64,000 nt of DNA from NCBI GenBank assembly GCA_965229505.1, contig OZ245881.1:1984001-2048000 (forward strand), written 5' to 3'. The translations under genes were made by a program, and so were the position numbers. The DNA comes from UBA6059 sp040219045 (lineage in GTDB: Bacteria; Bacteroidota; Bacteroidia; Cytophagales; Cyclobacteriaceae). Shown piece by piece: positions 9,336 to 18,585 of the stretch (its first letter is position 1; the number at the start of each line of letters is the position of its first letter). Under the pieces are notes generated by a model. That model ran no database searches and was not told the origin of the DNA. It worked only from the letters and a program-made list of their open reading frames with translations.

Positions 9336-10199
9336 ATGGAATATACGATTGCAGATTGGTATGAAAAAGGAGAGCTGTCATTAATCGACGGGCATCAGAT
9401 ATTTCATCTGACAGAAGGTGACGGCCCGGACCTTATATTGATACATGGATTTCCTACATCTAGCTGGGATTGGCAGAAGGTTTGGGACGAGTTGATCCAG
9501 AGATATCGAGTTATGGCGCTTGATTTACTGGGCTTTGGCTATTCTGATAAGCCCAGGAAGAATCAATATACCATACATCAGCAAGCCACTATCCTCGAGA
9601 AGTTGATAGCCCTGAAAACTATCGATTCGTTTCATATCCTCGCACACGACTATGGTGACACTGTAGCGCAGGAGCTGCTGGCCAGGCATCTAGATGGCCC
9701 TATCGGAATCCTCTCATGCACCCTCCTCAATGGAGGCCTTTTTCCCGAGACCCATCGGCCAAGAGCAATCCAGCGACTTTTAGCCGGCGCATTTGGTGGG
9801 CTGGTGTCTAGACTATTGAGTTATCACAAGTTCGCCAAAAGCTTTAGCGAAGTATTTGGGCCAAGCACACAACCTAGCGAGGAGGAACTCAGGGCATTTT
9901 GGGAGCTAATAGTCCTCCAGAACGGCCAGCGTATTTATCACAAGTTAATTCGGTACATGCGAGAGCGACAGGAGCATCGGGCAAGATGGGTAGGCGCACT
10001 GCAACAAACTTCGGTACCGCTAGCGCTCGTCAATGGCTCGGAAGACCCGATTTCCGGTAGGCATATGGTCGACCGCTATCGCGAAATAGTGAACGATCAC
10101 CACATCTACGAGCTGGAGACGATCGGTCATTATCCTCAAACAGAGGCGCCTGAGCAGGTACTCAGCGTTTTCTTTGATTTTCAAGCATCAATCCTGTAG
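9336..10199 (+). CDS. Alpha/beta hydrolase (haloalkane dehalogenase/MEST-like)
   Basis: The 287-residue protein has an alpha/beta hydrolase fold. The oxyanion motif HGFP is at 37-40, the nucleophile elbow is H104-D105-Y-G-D, which puts an Asp in the nucleophile position, and a catalytic His lies in TIGHYPQ near residue 264. An Asp nucleophile in this context is typical of haloalkane dehalogenases, epoxide hydrolases and MEST-like proteins rather than Ser esterases. No signal peptide, so cytosolic. The natural substrate is unknown. Divergent from the DUF2520 gene, and its 3' end overlaps the convergent acyl-CoA synthetase by 12 nt. Confidence 0.85.
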   Translation: MEYTIADWYEKGELSLIDGHQIFHLTEGDGPDLILIHGFPTSSWDWQKVWDELIQRYRVMALDLLGFGYSDKPRKNQYTIHQQATILEKLIALKTIDSFHILAHDYGDTVAQELLARHLDGPIGILSCTLLNGGLFPETHRPRAIQRLLAGAFGGLVSRLLSYHKFAKSFSEVFGPSTQPSEEELRAFWELIVLQNGQRIYHKLIRYMRERQEHRARWVGALQQTSVPLALVNGSEDPISGRHMVDRYREIVNDHHIYELETIGHYPQTEAPEQVLSVFFDFQASIL

Positions 10200-12020
10200 T
10201 TCCTTGGCCAACTCGGGATCAAGATCCTCAAGCGAAAGCTCTTCCACTCCTTTGAATAGATCAGAACCGTCATCTTTATAGATGTCGGCGATCACTGCGC
10301 TGTACTTGTCTTTGATAATGCGTCGCTTGAGCTTTAGCGTAGGAGTAAGCTCGCCACTCTCCGGAGACCAAGTATCCGGCAGTATCCTGAATTGCTTTAT
10401 TCTCTCCCATTGACCGAGGTGCTTGTTCAGCTGATCGATTTCTTTCTGAATCTCCTTGATGATGGTCTCATTTTCAACGAGTTCTTCGTGATCGGAGAAT
10501 AGGATAAAGTTGCTGCTTGCTATTTCATTAAGCTTATCAAAATTGGGAGAGATCAAGGCAGCAGGATACTTTTTTCCCTCTCCAATCACCATGGTCTGGT
10601 CGATTAGTTGAGATTCCTTCAGCTTGTTTTCGATGATTTGAGGGGCTATGTAGAGACCACCGGAGGTCTTGAAGAGCTCCTTCTTCCTATCGGTAATTTT
10701 GAGGAAGCCGTCATTGATTTCACCTATATCACCGGTGTGAAACCACCCATCCTTGATTACTTCAGCCGTCAATTCAGGATTCTTGTAGTAACCTACCATT
10801 AGGTTTGGCCCTTTGCAGAGGATCTCATTGTCCTTGCCCAGCTTGATACTTACGCCTTCTACTGTCTTCCCGACATGGCCTATTTTCATTCCTTCGAGCT
10901 GTGTGGCGGTCACCACTGGTGAGGTTTCTGTTAGGCCATATCCTTCCAGCACTTTGATGCCAGCTGCCCAGAAAACCCGAGCGAGTCGTGGCTGTAGTGC
11001 GGCGGCACCACTCTGAATATGGAGTACATTTCCACCCAATGCCTCCCTCCATTTCGAGAAGATCAGCTTATCAGCAACAGCCAATTGTCTTTTGTAAATA
11101 GCACCGGGATTCTTATCCGGATCGTATTTCAGGGCCAGGTTGAGCGCCCAGAAAAAGATGCCTTTCTTTACAGTACTCAGCTCTTCTCCCTTCGCGATGA
11201 TCTTGTCATAGACCTTCTCCAGGAGCCTGGGGACGGTATTGAATGTGTGGGGCTTTACTTCTTTGATATTGTCGCCTACCGTCTCAATAGCCTCGGCATA
11301 AAAGATAGAGACCCCCATATACAGGTACATATAGACGCCTGTGCGCTCATAGATATGATTAAGCGGAAGAAAGCTCAGTGCCCTTGCTTTCCCGGGGGTG
11401 ATATCAGATACTTTAGATGCACTGATGGCATTGCTCACCACATTTTTATGTGACAGCATCACTCCTTTAGGATTGCCGGTGGTACCCGAGGTGTAGATTA
11501 TGGTCAGCAAGTCATCCTCGGTGATACCCTTTCTGATTTTGACTAATTGCTCCGGGTCTTCTTTACCGCCAGCAACACCTATTTCGGTCCAGTGCAGACA
11601 GCCTTTGATCTTATCAAACGAGTAAATGTGGTCGGTATCAATCGAACTCGCGGCTTCAGCGATTTTATTGAGATGTGCCGTATTGGATACGAATGCCAGC
11701 TTAATTTCTGCCTCGTCAAGGATATAGCGGTAGTCTTCGACGCTAAGATTGGGGTACATAGGCACAAGTACCGCACCGATCTGCTGGACGGCAAGGTCAA
11801 TGAAGTTCCACTCGGGTCGACTTTCGGAAACCAGGGCAATGTTGTCCCCTTTTTTAATTCCCAATTTCAACAAGCCAAGACTGACTTGATTGCAAATTTT
11901 TACGACCTGTTCTGTGCTGTATTTTTTCCATTTCCCTTCGCGCTTAAAACTGATAGCATTGGTCAACGGATATTTCAATTTCTGATAAGTCAGAAAATCG
12001 AATGCTCTTCTAATCTCCAT
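10188..12020 (-). CDS. Long-chain fatty acid-CoA ligase (AMP-forming), copy 1
   Basis: Activates fatty acids to acyl-CoA via an acyl-adenylate. The 610-residue protein carries the AMP-binding P-loop YTSGTTGNPKG (about 176-186), the adenylation motif GYGLTETSP (about 360-368) and the hinge motif DRKKELFKTSGG (about 445-456). It resembles the membrane-associated FadD15/long-chain class. It lies 94 nt downstream of a close paralogue in the same orientation but has its own promoter box. The C-terminus has a longer acidic tail than copy 2. Confidence 0.93.
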   Translation of the reverse strand: MEIRRAFDFLTYQKLKYPLTNAISFKREGKWKKYSTEQVVKICNQVSLGLLKLGIKKGDNIALVSESRPEWNFIDLAVQQIGAVLVPMYPNLSVEDYRYILDEAEIKLAFVSNTAHLNKIAEAASSIDTDHIYSFDKIKGCLHWTEIGVAGGKEDPEQLVKIRKGITEDDLLTIIYTSGTTGNPKGVMLSHKNVVSNAISASKVSDITPGKARALSFLPLNHIYERTGVYMYLYMGVSIFYAEAIETVGDNIKEVKPHTFNTVPRLLEKVYDKIIAKGEELSTVKKGIFFWALNLALKYDPDKNPGAIYKRQLAVADKLIFSKWREALGGNVLHIQSGAAALQPRLARVFWAAGIKVLEGYGLTETSPVVTATQLEGMKIGHVGKTVEGVSIKLGKDNEILCKGPNLMVGYYKNPELTAEVIKDGWFHTGDIGEINDGFLKITDRKKELFKTSGGLYIAPQIIENKLKESQLIDQTMVIGEGKKYPAALISPNFDKLNEIASSNFILFSDHEELVENETIIKEIQKEIDQLNKHLGQWERIKQFRILPDTWSPESGELTPTLKLKRRIIKDKYSAVIADIYKDDGSDLFKGVEELSLEDLDPELAKELQD

Positions 12021-12041
12021 AGCTCAAGTTGGTAACAACCT

Positions 12042-12049
12042 CAAAAGTA
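12042..12049 (-). promoter_or_regulatory. Candidate promoter -7 box for acyl-CoA ligase copy 1
   Basis: TACTTTTG on the minus strand, 21 nt before the ATG, in the 94-nt gap between the tandem ligases. Exact TAnnTTTG match. It suggests that the downstream copy can be expressed independently. Confidence 0.45.
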
Positions 12050-12114
12050 GTATGCATGCCGAATAAATAATCAGCATATTAGAAAATTGTGATCAAAGGA
12101 GAAGAATGGTGGAA

Positions 12115-13875
12115 TCAATTAATGTAGAAGTCCTCGATGGTTGCCTCGTACTTCTTGTGGATGATACGTCGCTTAAGCTTAAGCGTAGGTGTCAGCTCGC
12201 CGGAATCCACACCCCACGGTTTGTCAAGAATCTGGTATTTCTTCACTTTCTCCCATTGTCCAAAATTCTCATTAAAGAGACGGACCTCCTGATCGAATAG
12301 CGCCTTGATTTTGGAATGCAAGATGAGATCGGAGGGCTCTACCATAGGTATCTGATGGGTTTTGCAGTACTCATGAAGCACTTCGAAGTTGGGCACAATG
12401 AGCGCGGAGGGGAACTTCCGACCTTCACCGATGACAATGACATACTCGATGTAGGGAGATTCCTTGAACTTGTTTTCAAGTAGCTGTGGAGCGATGTACT
12501 TGCCACCGGAGGTCTTGAACATTTCCTTTTTCCTATCGGTAATCTTCAAATAGCCATCTTCTGATAGATCACCAATATCTCCAGTATGAAACCATCCGTC
12601 TTTGATTACTTCGGCCGTCAGGTCAGGCTGTCGATAGTATCCCTGCATCACGTTTGGCCCCTTTACCAATATTTCTCCGTCTTTAGCTATTTTGACTTCT
12701 ACTCCTTCGATAAGCTTCCCGACGCTACCCACTCTTATGTCTTCCGGCGTGATCACAGAAGCACTCACTACCGGCGAGGTTTCCGTTAGGCCATACCCCT
12801 CACCTATCCTGATACCTGCCGCCCAGAAGACTCTGGCTAGTCTAGGTTGTAGTGCCGCGGCACCCGACGCAATACTCTCGATGTTGCCACCTAATGCCTC
12901 GCGCCATTTTGAGAAAATCAGCTTGTCCGCCCATTTGTGCTGAAACCTGAACCAAGCGTTATACTCTTTATGAGGCTCATATTTGAGACCGAGATTTACA
13001 GCCCAAAAAAATAATTTGCGTTTGACTCCTGTGAGTTCATAGCCTTTGGTGATTATTCGATCATAGACCTTTTCGAGCAGTCTGGGTACAGTATTAAAGG
13101 TATTGGGCTTCACCTCTTTGATATTTTCCGCTATACGATCCATGCTCTCGGCAAAGTAGATCGAGATTCCAAGATAGATATAGACATAGAGGGCGGTGCG
13201 CTCATAAATATGGCACATAGGGAGGAAGCTCAGCGCTCTCGATTCGCCACGCGCCACCAACATCCGGGGAGATACCCCCAGACTATTAGAGACAATGTTT
13301 TTATGGCTGAGCATGACACCTTTTGGTCGACCCGTAGTACCGGAAGTATAGATGATGGTCATTAGATCGTCCTCATGAACATTATTCATCAGCGCTGTAA
13401 GCTGATCATCGGTCACCTTCAAGCCTTTGGTAGAGACATCCTCCCAGTGAGCAACATCATCCACTTTGTCAAAGCTGTAAAGCTGTAGCTTCGGATCACG
13501 ATCAGTAGCAGCCACCACTTTTTTGACCAGCTCGGTATTTTCTGCAAAAGCAACCTTGACCTCTGCATGCTCAAATATGTATCGGTAGTCCTCTACGGTA
13601 ATGGTCGGATACATCGGTACAGAGATGGCCCCAATTTGCTGGATGGCAAAATCTATAAAAACCCATTCTGGTCGGTTGCTGGAGATGATTGCCACTTTGT
13701 CTTGGGGGCGGACACCTAGCCCGACAAGCCCTTTAGCGACAGCATTGACTGTATCGATTACTTCCTGAGTCGAGAAATGTACCCAAAGGCCCATGTTTTT
13801 ATGGGCGAGGCAATCATATTTCTCATAGGTGGCTTTCTGATAATAGAGAAAGTCAAAAGCTCTGGTCAGTTCCAT
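12115..13875 (-). CDS. Long-chain fatty acid-CoA ligase (AMP-forming), copy 2
   Basis: 586-residue paralogue of the neighbouring gene with the same motifs in the same order: YTSGTTGRPKG (about 173-183), GYGLTETSP (about 357-365) and DRKKEMFKTSGG. Sequence similarity between the copies extends over the whole length, for example the WREALGGN and SGAAALQPRLARVFWAAGI segments, so this is a tandem duplication. Begins 61 nt after the ccmF stop; a 5-bp-arm palindrome (13882-13894) lies just ahead of a GGAGA stretch and the ATG. May be partly co-transcribed with the ccm genes. Confidence 0.93.
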   Translation of the reverse strand: MELTRAFDFLYYQKATYEKYDCLAHKNMGLWVHFSTQEVIDTVNAVAKGLVGLGVRPQDKVAIISSNRPEWVFIDFAIQQIGAISVPMYPTITVEDYRYIFEHAEVKVAFAENTELVKKVVAATDRDPKLQLYSFDKVDDVAHWEDVSTKGLKVTDDQLTALMNNVHEDDLMTIIYTSGTTGRPKGVMLSHKNIVSNSLGVSPRMLVARGESRALSFLPMCHIYERTALYVYIYLGISIYFAESMDRIAENIKEVKPNTFNTVPRLLEKVYDRIITKGYELTGVKRKLFFWAVNLGLKYEPHKEYNAWFRFQHKWADKLIFSKWREALGGNIESIASGAAALQPRLARVFWAAGIRIGEGYGLTETSPVVSASVITPEDIRVGSVGKLIEGVEVKIAKDGEILVKGPNVMQGYYRQPDLTAEVIKDGWFHTGDIGDLSEDGYLKITDRKKEMFKTSGGKYIAPQLLENKFKESPYIEYVIVIGEGRKFPSALIVPNFEVLHEYCKTHQIPMVEPSDLILHSKIKALFDQEVRLFNENFGQWEKVKKYQILDKPWGVDSGELTPTLKLKRRIIHKKYEATIEDFYIN

Positions 13876-13936
13876 TTCTCCGGGATTTTATCCCAATGAA
13901 ACTAATCAAAAAAGATGACTTGGTGTAAAAGAGTTG

Positions 13937-16465
13937 TTATTCCAGTCCTTTGTCACGGACTTTGACAAACTCACCGTAGCGGCGGTGAATAGCCACCGAC
14001 AGCCCGATAACCAAGAAAAAGGTACCCAGCCAGAGTACATTGATTAGCGGCTTCTCTACCGCCTCCAGTATGATGTAGTCTTTTTGCCGAGTATTAATGC
14101 CAATCGTGAAATTGTTATCCTCCGGGTTCACATTTAGTAAAGTCAGTTTAGCAGCAAGGTCGTTGACCTCATCGGGGATGCGCCCGACCAGCTTGTCTTT
14201 GATCAGATAAATGGGCTCTGCCAGATAATCACCAAAACTTCCCATCAGCGTGATTTTTGCCTTGATGGCTACATCCTGCTCTCCAAGAATGAGCTGCGGC
14301 ACTTCCTGGATTCTTTCGACAGCCTCAAACTTGGCGACATAGTCATTGACGAAAAACTGCTCTCCAACCTTTACCGTCTTCTCCTCCATTTCACCCCACT
14401 CTTGCTCCTCTTCGGGATCCGGGAAGGTTCTTACGTGTGTATAGAGGTCCTGCCCAATGTTTCGATCGATATCAGGTGAGTAGACAATCATGCCCATGGT
14501 TTCGTTGATCTGCACCCTTGGATATAGTGTAAATTCCTTGCCATCAGACCTTAGATAGTGTACCTCAAAGTAGCTGTTCTCTTGGTTGATAAAGCTGACC
14601 GTATCGCCTGCGTTGACATAGGTTTGTCCATCACTTATAAGGTCACGCTTGGCCTTCGCCTTACCAGGAATGGGTAAATCTTCAAGATGCTCTGTTTTTA
14701 CATATCCGGGAACTTCCTTTACGATTTGGCGCATGCCCATATAGGTGAGCTTATAGTCGCCCATGTCACGTGGCTCATGAATGAAGAGGAGCAGGTTGTT
14801 TCTATTGACCTCTTCGGGGAAATCTTTGTGCCAAATGAGTCCCGTATTATTCATACTGACAATGTTCGAATATCCTGAGGAAAACAGGATACCAATGAGC
14901 ATCATGGCTATACCAATATGGGCGATCGATCCGCCGGACAGCTTGTAGTTGCTACGAATAACCGATGAAAGTATTTTAAGGTTAGCGACGATGGAGTATA
15001 CGCTTGCAGTCATCAATAGCATATACGCCGGGTCTGTCATCTTACTTACCAGAATCACAGCGCTCGACAGAATCAAAGCCACGACTACCGGCATCAGCAT
15101 AGCATCTTTGAGCTCAGCAGGCGTCATTTTCTTCCAGTAGAAGAATTGACCGGTTCCCGATAGGAGCGCTACCGCAATGGCAAACCACATCTGAAATTTG
15201 GTGTAAAAGCCTATCTGATCTGCTGGTGGAGCGACATTGGAGATACCACCGAAGAGCTCAACTATGGCATTGTAAACGGGAATCGAAGTAGGAATAATCA
15301 CCTGGAAGCCCATCAAACATAGGGTAGTCGTACCTATGAATATCCAAAACTCTCTGGAGTAGGTGGAAACCTCTTCCTCCGCACTAGGGATCTGCTTCCA
15401 CGCTCTTATCAAGAGGAAAACAGACAGAGCAACAAAGGCCAACAGATAAATAAGGAGCTGTCCGCTGAGGCCAAGATCAGTGAAACTGTGTACAGAGGAA
15501 TCACCTAGAATACCGCTTCTGGTAAGAAAAGTGGCATAGAGTACGGAAATGAAAGTCGTAATAGTAAGAATCAATGCAGCCTTAAGCGCCGTATTACTCT
15601 TGCGAAAAACGATCATCATGTGCACGGACGCCACAAGAATTAGCCAGGGGACATAGATGGCATTCTCTACAGGATCCCAGTTCCAGTAACCCCCAAAATT
15701 TAATGTCTCATATGCCCAGTAAGCCCCCATCAGAATGCCCACGCCAAGTACGGCCGTTGAGAAAAGCGCCCAGGGTAGTGCTGGTCTCACCCACTCTCTG
15801 AGCTTCCCGATCCACAGGCCAGATACAGCATAGGCGAAGGGAATCATTGTGGTAGCAAAACCCAGGAATAGCGTCGGCGGATGGATGACCATCCAGTAAT
15901 TTTGTAGTAGCGGATTAAGTCCTGTGCCATCCTCGGGTATGAAGTCAGGGTTGATCTGGAAGATAGGTGCTGAAATAGCATCGCGCAGTAGAATGAAGGG
16001 GGAGCTTCCAAGCTTGATGTCAAAAAGGACAATGCCCAGTATCATAGAGGTAAGGAATGACTGCACCAATGAGAATACGGTCATCGTTGGGCCTTCCCAG
16101 AACTTGTTTGTGTTTATGATGATGATGCCAAGAAGGACATTCCAAAAGAGCCAAAGCAGGAAAGAACCCTCCTGTCCTTCCCAGAAGCAGGATATCTGAT
16201 AGTAGATAGGGAGTAGTTTCGAAGAGTGCTGGTAGGCGTAGTAGTACTCGAAGTATTGACTATTGATAATGTAGAACAATGCGAATACTACGCCGAAAAT
16301 GGCAAATCCATGAAAGTAGAAAACGGCTCGTGCATAAGCCCGCCACTTCGGCTTTTCTATTTCGGGGCTTACCGTGTATTGGAAATAAGCAAAGGTAGAT
16401 ACGAGTGACAGGACAAAAGCCCCAATGACCAGGATATGGCCAAGATTACCTACGAAGTAGTGCAT
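13937..16465 (-). CDS. ccmF: Cytochrome c haem lyase subunit CcmF
   Basis: Large polytopic membrane protein that ligates haem to apocytochrome c at the outer face of the inner membrane. The 842-residue protein shows the CcmF landmarks: WEGQEGSFLLW (95-105), NPLLQNYWMVIHPPTLFLG (184-202) and the Trp-rich haem-handling motif around residues 256-270 (WNWDP at 261-265). A periplasmic domain lies at about 560-810 and a final membrane helix at 815-832. At 842 residues it is longer than the roughly 650 of enterobacterial CcmF. It follows ccmE after 12 nt, as part of the leftward ccmBCDEF operon. Confidence 0.95.
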   Translation of the reverse strand: MHYFVGNLGHILVIGAFVLSLVSTFAYFQYTVSPEIEKPKWRAYARAVFYFHGFAIFGVVFALFYIINSQYFEYYYAYQHSSKLLPIYYQISCFWEGQEGSFLLWLFWNVLLGIIIINTNKFWEGPTMTVFSLVQSFLTSMILGIVLFDIKLGSSPFILLRDAISAPIFQINPDFIPEDGTGLNPLLQNYWMVIHPPTLFLGFATTMIPFAYAVSGLWIGKLREWVRPALPWALFSTAVLGVGILMGAYWAYETLNFGGYWNWDPVENAIYVPWLILVASVHMMIVFRKSNTALKAALILTITTFISVLYATFLTRSGILGDSSVHSFTDLGLSGQLLIYLLAFVALSVFLLIRAWKQIPSAEEEVSTYSREFWIFIGTTTLCLMGFQVIIPTSIPVYNAIVELFGGISNVAPPADQIGFYTKFQMWFAIAVALLSGTGQFFYWKKMTPAELKDAMLMPVVVALILSSAVILVSKMTDPAYMLLMTASVYSIVANLKILSSVIRSNYKLSGGSIAHIGIAMMLIGILFSSGYSNIVSMNNTGLIWHKDFPEEVNRNNLLLFIHEPRDMGDYKLTYMGMRQIVKEVPGYVKTEHLEDLPIPGKAKAKRDLISDGQTYVNAGDTVSFINQENSYFEVHYLRSDGKEFTLYPRVQINETMGMIVYSPDIDRNIGQDLYTHVRTFPDPEEEQEWGEMEEKTVKVGEQFFVNDYVAKFEAVERIQEVPQLILGEQDVAIKAKITLMGSFGDYLAEPIYLIKDKLVGRIPDEVNDLAAKLTLLNVNPEDNNFTIGINTRQKDYIILEAVEKPLINVLWLGTFFLVIGLSVAIHRRYGEFVKVRDKGLE

Positions 16466-16477
16466 TCAAATCCTTGA

Positions 16478-16894
16478 TTATAGTACCGAGCCCACCTGAA
16501 CTTCCTCCTCTTGATACTTAGAAGGGCATTTCATAAGTATCTTATCAGCAACGAAATAATCTTTCTTGTAGGAGCCAATCACAACAACTTGCTCAGAGCG
16601 CATAAAGTCCGCTGGCATGGGCTCATTGTAGATCACGCGCTGCTCATTCGCCTTATCATCAATCATGACAAAGGCAAATGAAAGCATATCACCACTTGTC
16701 TCTATTCCCTGGACATTACCTTCCGCATCCTTCTTCAACTTACCCACCACATGAATGAGGTTATCACTTCCTTCATCGGCTAGCTCCTTCGCCTCGTCAA
16801 AAGAAACGTAGGTGCTGGCATCTCCAGCAGTAGAAATTATGATCATAATGGCAATGCCAATAACTATGATTCCGAGTATGTGCGTTTTCTTCAT
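16478..16894 (-). CDS. ccmE: Cytochrome c maturation chaperone CcmE, CxxxY type
   Basis: Periplasmic OB-fold haem chaperone anchored by an N-terminal membrane helix (about residues 5-22). The 138-residue length fits CcmE. In classical CcmE, haem is bound covalently by a His in an HxxxY motif. Here the motif reads C123-P-S-K-Y127 (codon 123 at 16526-16528 is TGC). Such CxxxY CcmE proteins are known from archaea and from Desulfovibrio, where they go with Ccm systems lacking CcmG and CcmH. No ccmG or ccmH is seen in this window, which matches. Gene identity is firm; the system type is inference from this residue and the gene set. Confidence 0.92.
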   Translation of the reverse strand: MKKTHILGIIVIGIAIMIIISTAGDASTYVSFDEAKELADEGSDNLIHVVGKLKKDAEGNVQGIETSGDMLSFAFVMIDDKANEQRVIYNEPMPADFMRSEQVVVIGSYKKDYFVADKILMKCPSKYQEEEVQVGSVL

Positions 16895-16917
16895 ATCAAC
16901 AGCCAGTTAACAAGTCG

Positions 16918-17136
16918 TTAGCCCTCGTGTTCTTTTTCCTTTAGCCTTTTTTCAAGCTTTCCCAGCTTCTTGTCCATAATGATGAGGTAAACAAAAAACC
17001 CAATCAATAATGTTCCAATCACGGCAATAACCACATAGATTTTGCCATCAGCGCGAAACTGATCAGCCATTTCCACAGATTGTGCTACCGCAAAATTACT
17101 TAGCAAAGCTAAGAGAACTGTCATTAGTGCCTTCAT
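16918..17136 (-). CDS. ccmD: CcmD-like small membrane protein
   Basis: A 72-residue protein with an N-terminal hydrophobic stretch ending in a signal-peptidase-like AVAQ (about residues 15-19), one membrane helix (about 33-53) and a lysine- and glutamate-rich cytoplasmic tail. CcmD proteins release holo-CcmE from the CcmC complex and are small, single-helix and poorly conserved. The call rests on this topology and on the position between ccmC and ccmE. It overlaps ccmC by 4 nt (ATGA). Confidence 0.75.
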   Translation of the reverse strand: MKALMTVLLALLSNFAVAQSVEMADQFRADGKIYVVIAVIGTLLIGFFVYLIIMDKKLGKLEKRLKEKEHEG

Positions 17137-17810
17137 ATACCGTCTTCTTCTAAAGTCTCTTCTATTCTCCTTGTTCTAAACCTAATCGTGGCTATCCAAA
17201 ACCCTAACAAAGTCCAACCCAATACTGCGGGATAAAATACCAATCTTAAGTTGGAATCAAGATCGTAAGCATTAAAGCCAGGGTTACCTCCATTACCAGG
17301 GTGTAGGGAATCCGTCAACCTCGGTAAAATGAAAAGCAGTGGTATCAATGCCGCATAAGCGAAAATGTTATAAATAGCGCTGATTCGAGCACGTTGCTGT
17401 TCATCTTGTAACGACCCTCTCAATATGAAGTAGGCAAAGTAGATGAGCAGGCCAATGGCCGAAGCATTCTGCTTTGGGTCGTTGCTCCATGGAGACCCCC
17501 ATGTATAATTCGCCCACACCATTCCGGTGAGTATTCCAAGTATTCCCAGAAAAACCCCAACATTAGCTAGTTCAATACTCAAATGGTCATCCTCGATTTT
17601 ATTTCCCGATAGGTACTTAATCGCATATATCATAGAGGTAGTAAGCAGGATGATCATCCCAAACCACATGGGAACGTGGAAATGCAGCACTCTGATGGTC
17701 TCGTTGAGGATCGGCAATCGCGGCACCTCTCCAAGCAGCCCGGCGATGAGCACATAACAGAGCAGCGGTATGCTCAGGTATTTCCACCAATTTTGATAAA
17801 TGAGCTTCAT
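17133..17810 (-). CDS. ccmC: Haem exporter/transferase subunit CcmC
   Basis: Six-helix membrane protein that presents haem to CcmE. The 225-residue protein contains the periplasmic Trp-rich motif W104-G-S-P-W-S-N-D111 and the conserved His in LHFHVPMW (42-49). Length is normal. Its ATG lies 4 nt after the ccmB stop and it overlaps ccmD by 4 nt. Confidence 0.95.
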   Translation of the reverse strand: MKLIYQNWWKYLSIPLLCYVLIAGLLGEVPRLPILNETIRVLHFHVPMWFGMIILLTTSMIYAIKYLSGNKIEDDHLSIELANVGVFLGILGILTGMVWANYTWGSPWSNDPKQNASAIGLLIYFAYFILRGSLQDEQQRARISAIYNIFAYAALIPLLFILPRLTDSLHPGNGGNPGFNAYDLDSNLRLVFYPAVLGWTLLGFWIATIRFRTRRIEETLEEDGI

Positions 17811-17814
17811 AATA

Positions 17815-18483
17815 TTAACTCCGCCAAAGGTAGGGGAAGAGCAGGAATGACAAAGTGATAATAATCACGTTTATCGCCAGGAGAACAATTATCTCATCCA
17901 AACTACTTGCACGATCCAGCCCGTCAATGGCGTTTTTAGAAGCCTTAATAATCATCAGTAGCATAGGAAGGACAACCGGGAAACTCAAAATCGCCATTAG
18001 CACTGCATTGTTGCCGGCCTTGGAGGCAATGCCGCTAATCATCGTCAATGACCCGGCAAAGCCAAACGATGAGAGTAGTAGTATTAAGAAATACAATGAC
18101 TTGTCCTGAACAGGGTTGCCAAGTACCAGGCTGAAAAAGCCATAGCCTAGCAGGCACAGAAGCAGCATGAGGAAGCTATTGTAGATAATTTTCGATAGAA
18201 TCAAACCCTGAGGAGAGGTGATCTGATAGTAGTAGAAGTTCCTCTGGTCGTTTTCTTGAAAGAAGCTCTTTGCGATAGCATTCATGGCGCTGAAGAGCAT
18301 AATGATCCAAAAAAGTGCATTCCAGATGATTGGACTAACAGCGGCCCCCATTTGGAAGCTCAGGTAGCAAATGAAAATAGAAGCAGCAGTATAGAGTAGT
18401 ATCCCATTGATCGCATATCTATTTCTCCATTCCAGAGAAATGTCTTTGCTGATGAGCTGTCCGATTTCTTGATACAATTTCAT
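17815..18483 (-). CDS. ccmB: Haem exporter membrane protein CcmB
   Basis: Six-helix permease that in classical systems pairs with the ATPase CcmA to release haem-loaded CcmE. About 222 residues from the ATG at 18481-18483; an upstream in-frame TTG falls inside the promoter box and is rejected. It is the first gene of the operon, and no ccmA precedes it because the divergent polysaccharide locus begins within about 100 nt. The ATPase partner must therefore be encoded elsewhere. Confidence 0.9.
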   Translation of the reverse strand: MKLYQEIGQLISKDISLEWRNRYAINGILLYTAASIFICYLSFQMGAAVSPIIWNALFWIIMLFSAMNAIAKSFFQENDQRNFYYYQITSPQGLILSKIIYNSFLMLLLCLLGYGFFSLVLGNPVQDKSLYFLILLLSSFGFAGSLTMISGIASKAGNNAVLMAILSFPVVLPMLLMIIKASKNAIDGLDRASSLDEIIVLLAINVIIITLSFLLFPYLWRS

Positions 18484-18492
18484 GCTAAGCTG

Positions 18493-18500
18493 CAAATCTA
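18493..18500 (-). promoter_or_regulatory. Candidate promoter -7 box for the ccm operon
   Basis: TAGATTTG on the minus strand, 9 nt before the ccmB ATG. Exact TAnnTTTG match in the 102-nt divergent gap. On the other strand a near match, TAGCATTG at 18565-18572, lies 13 nt before the first polysaccharide gene. Confidence 0.5.
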
Positions 18501-18585
18501 GTCCAAATCAGCTCATTTGATGGGAATCGATAGGGATCACCTTGTCAATCAATCATATTACCCTTAGCATTGCAAAAAAATCTTA

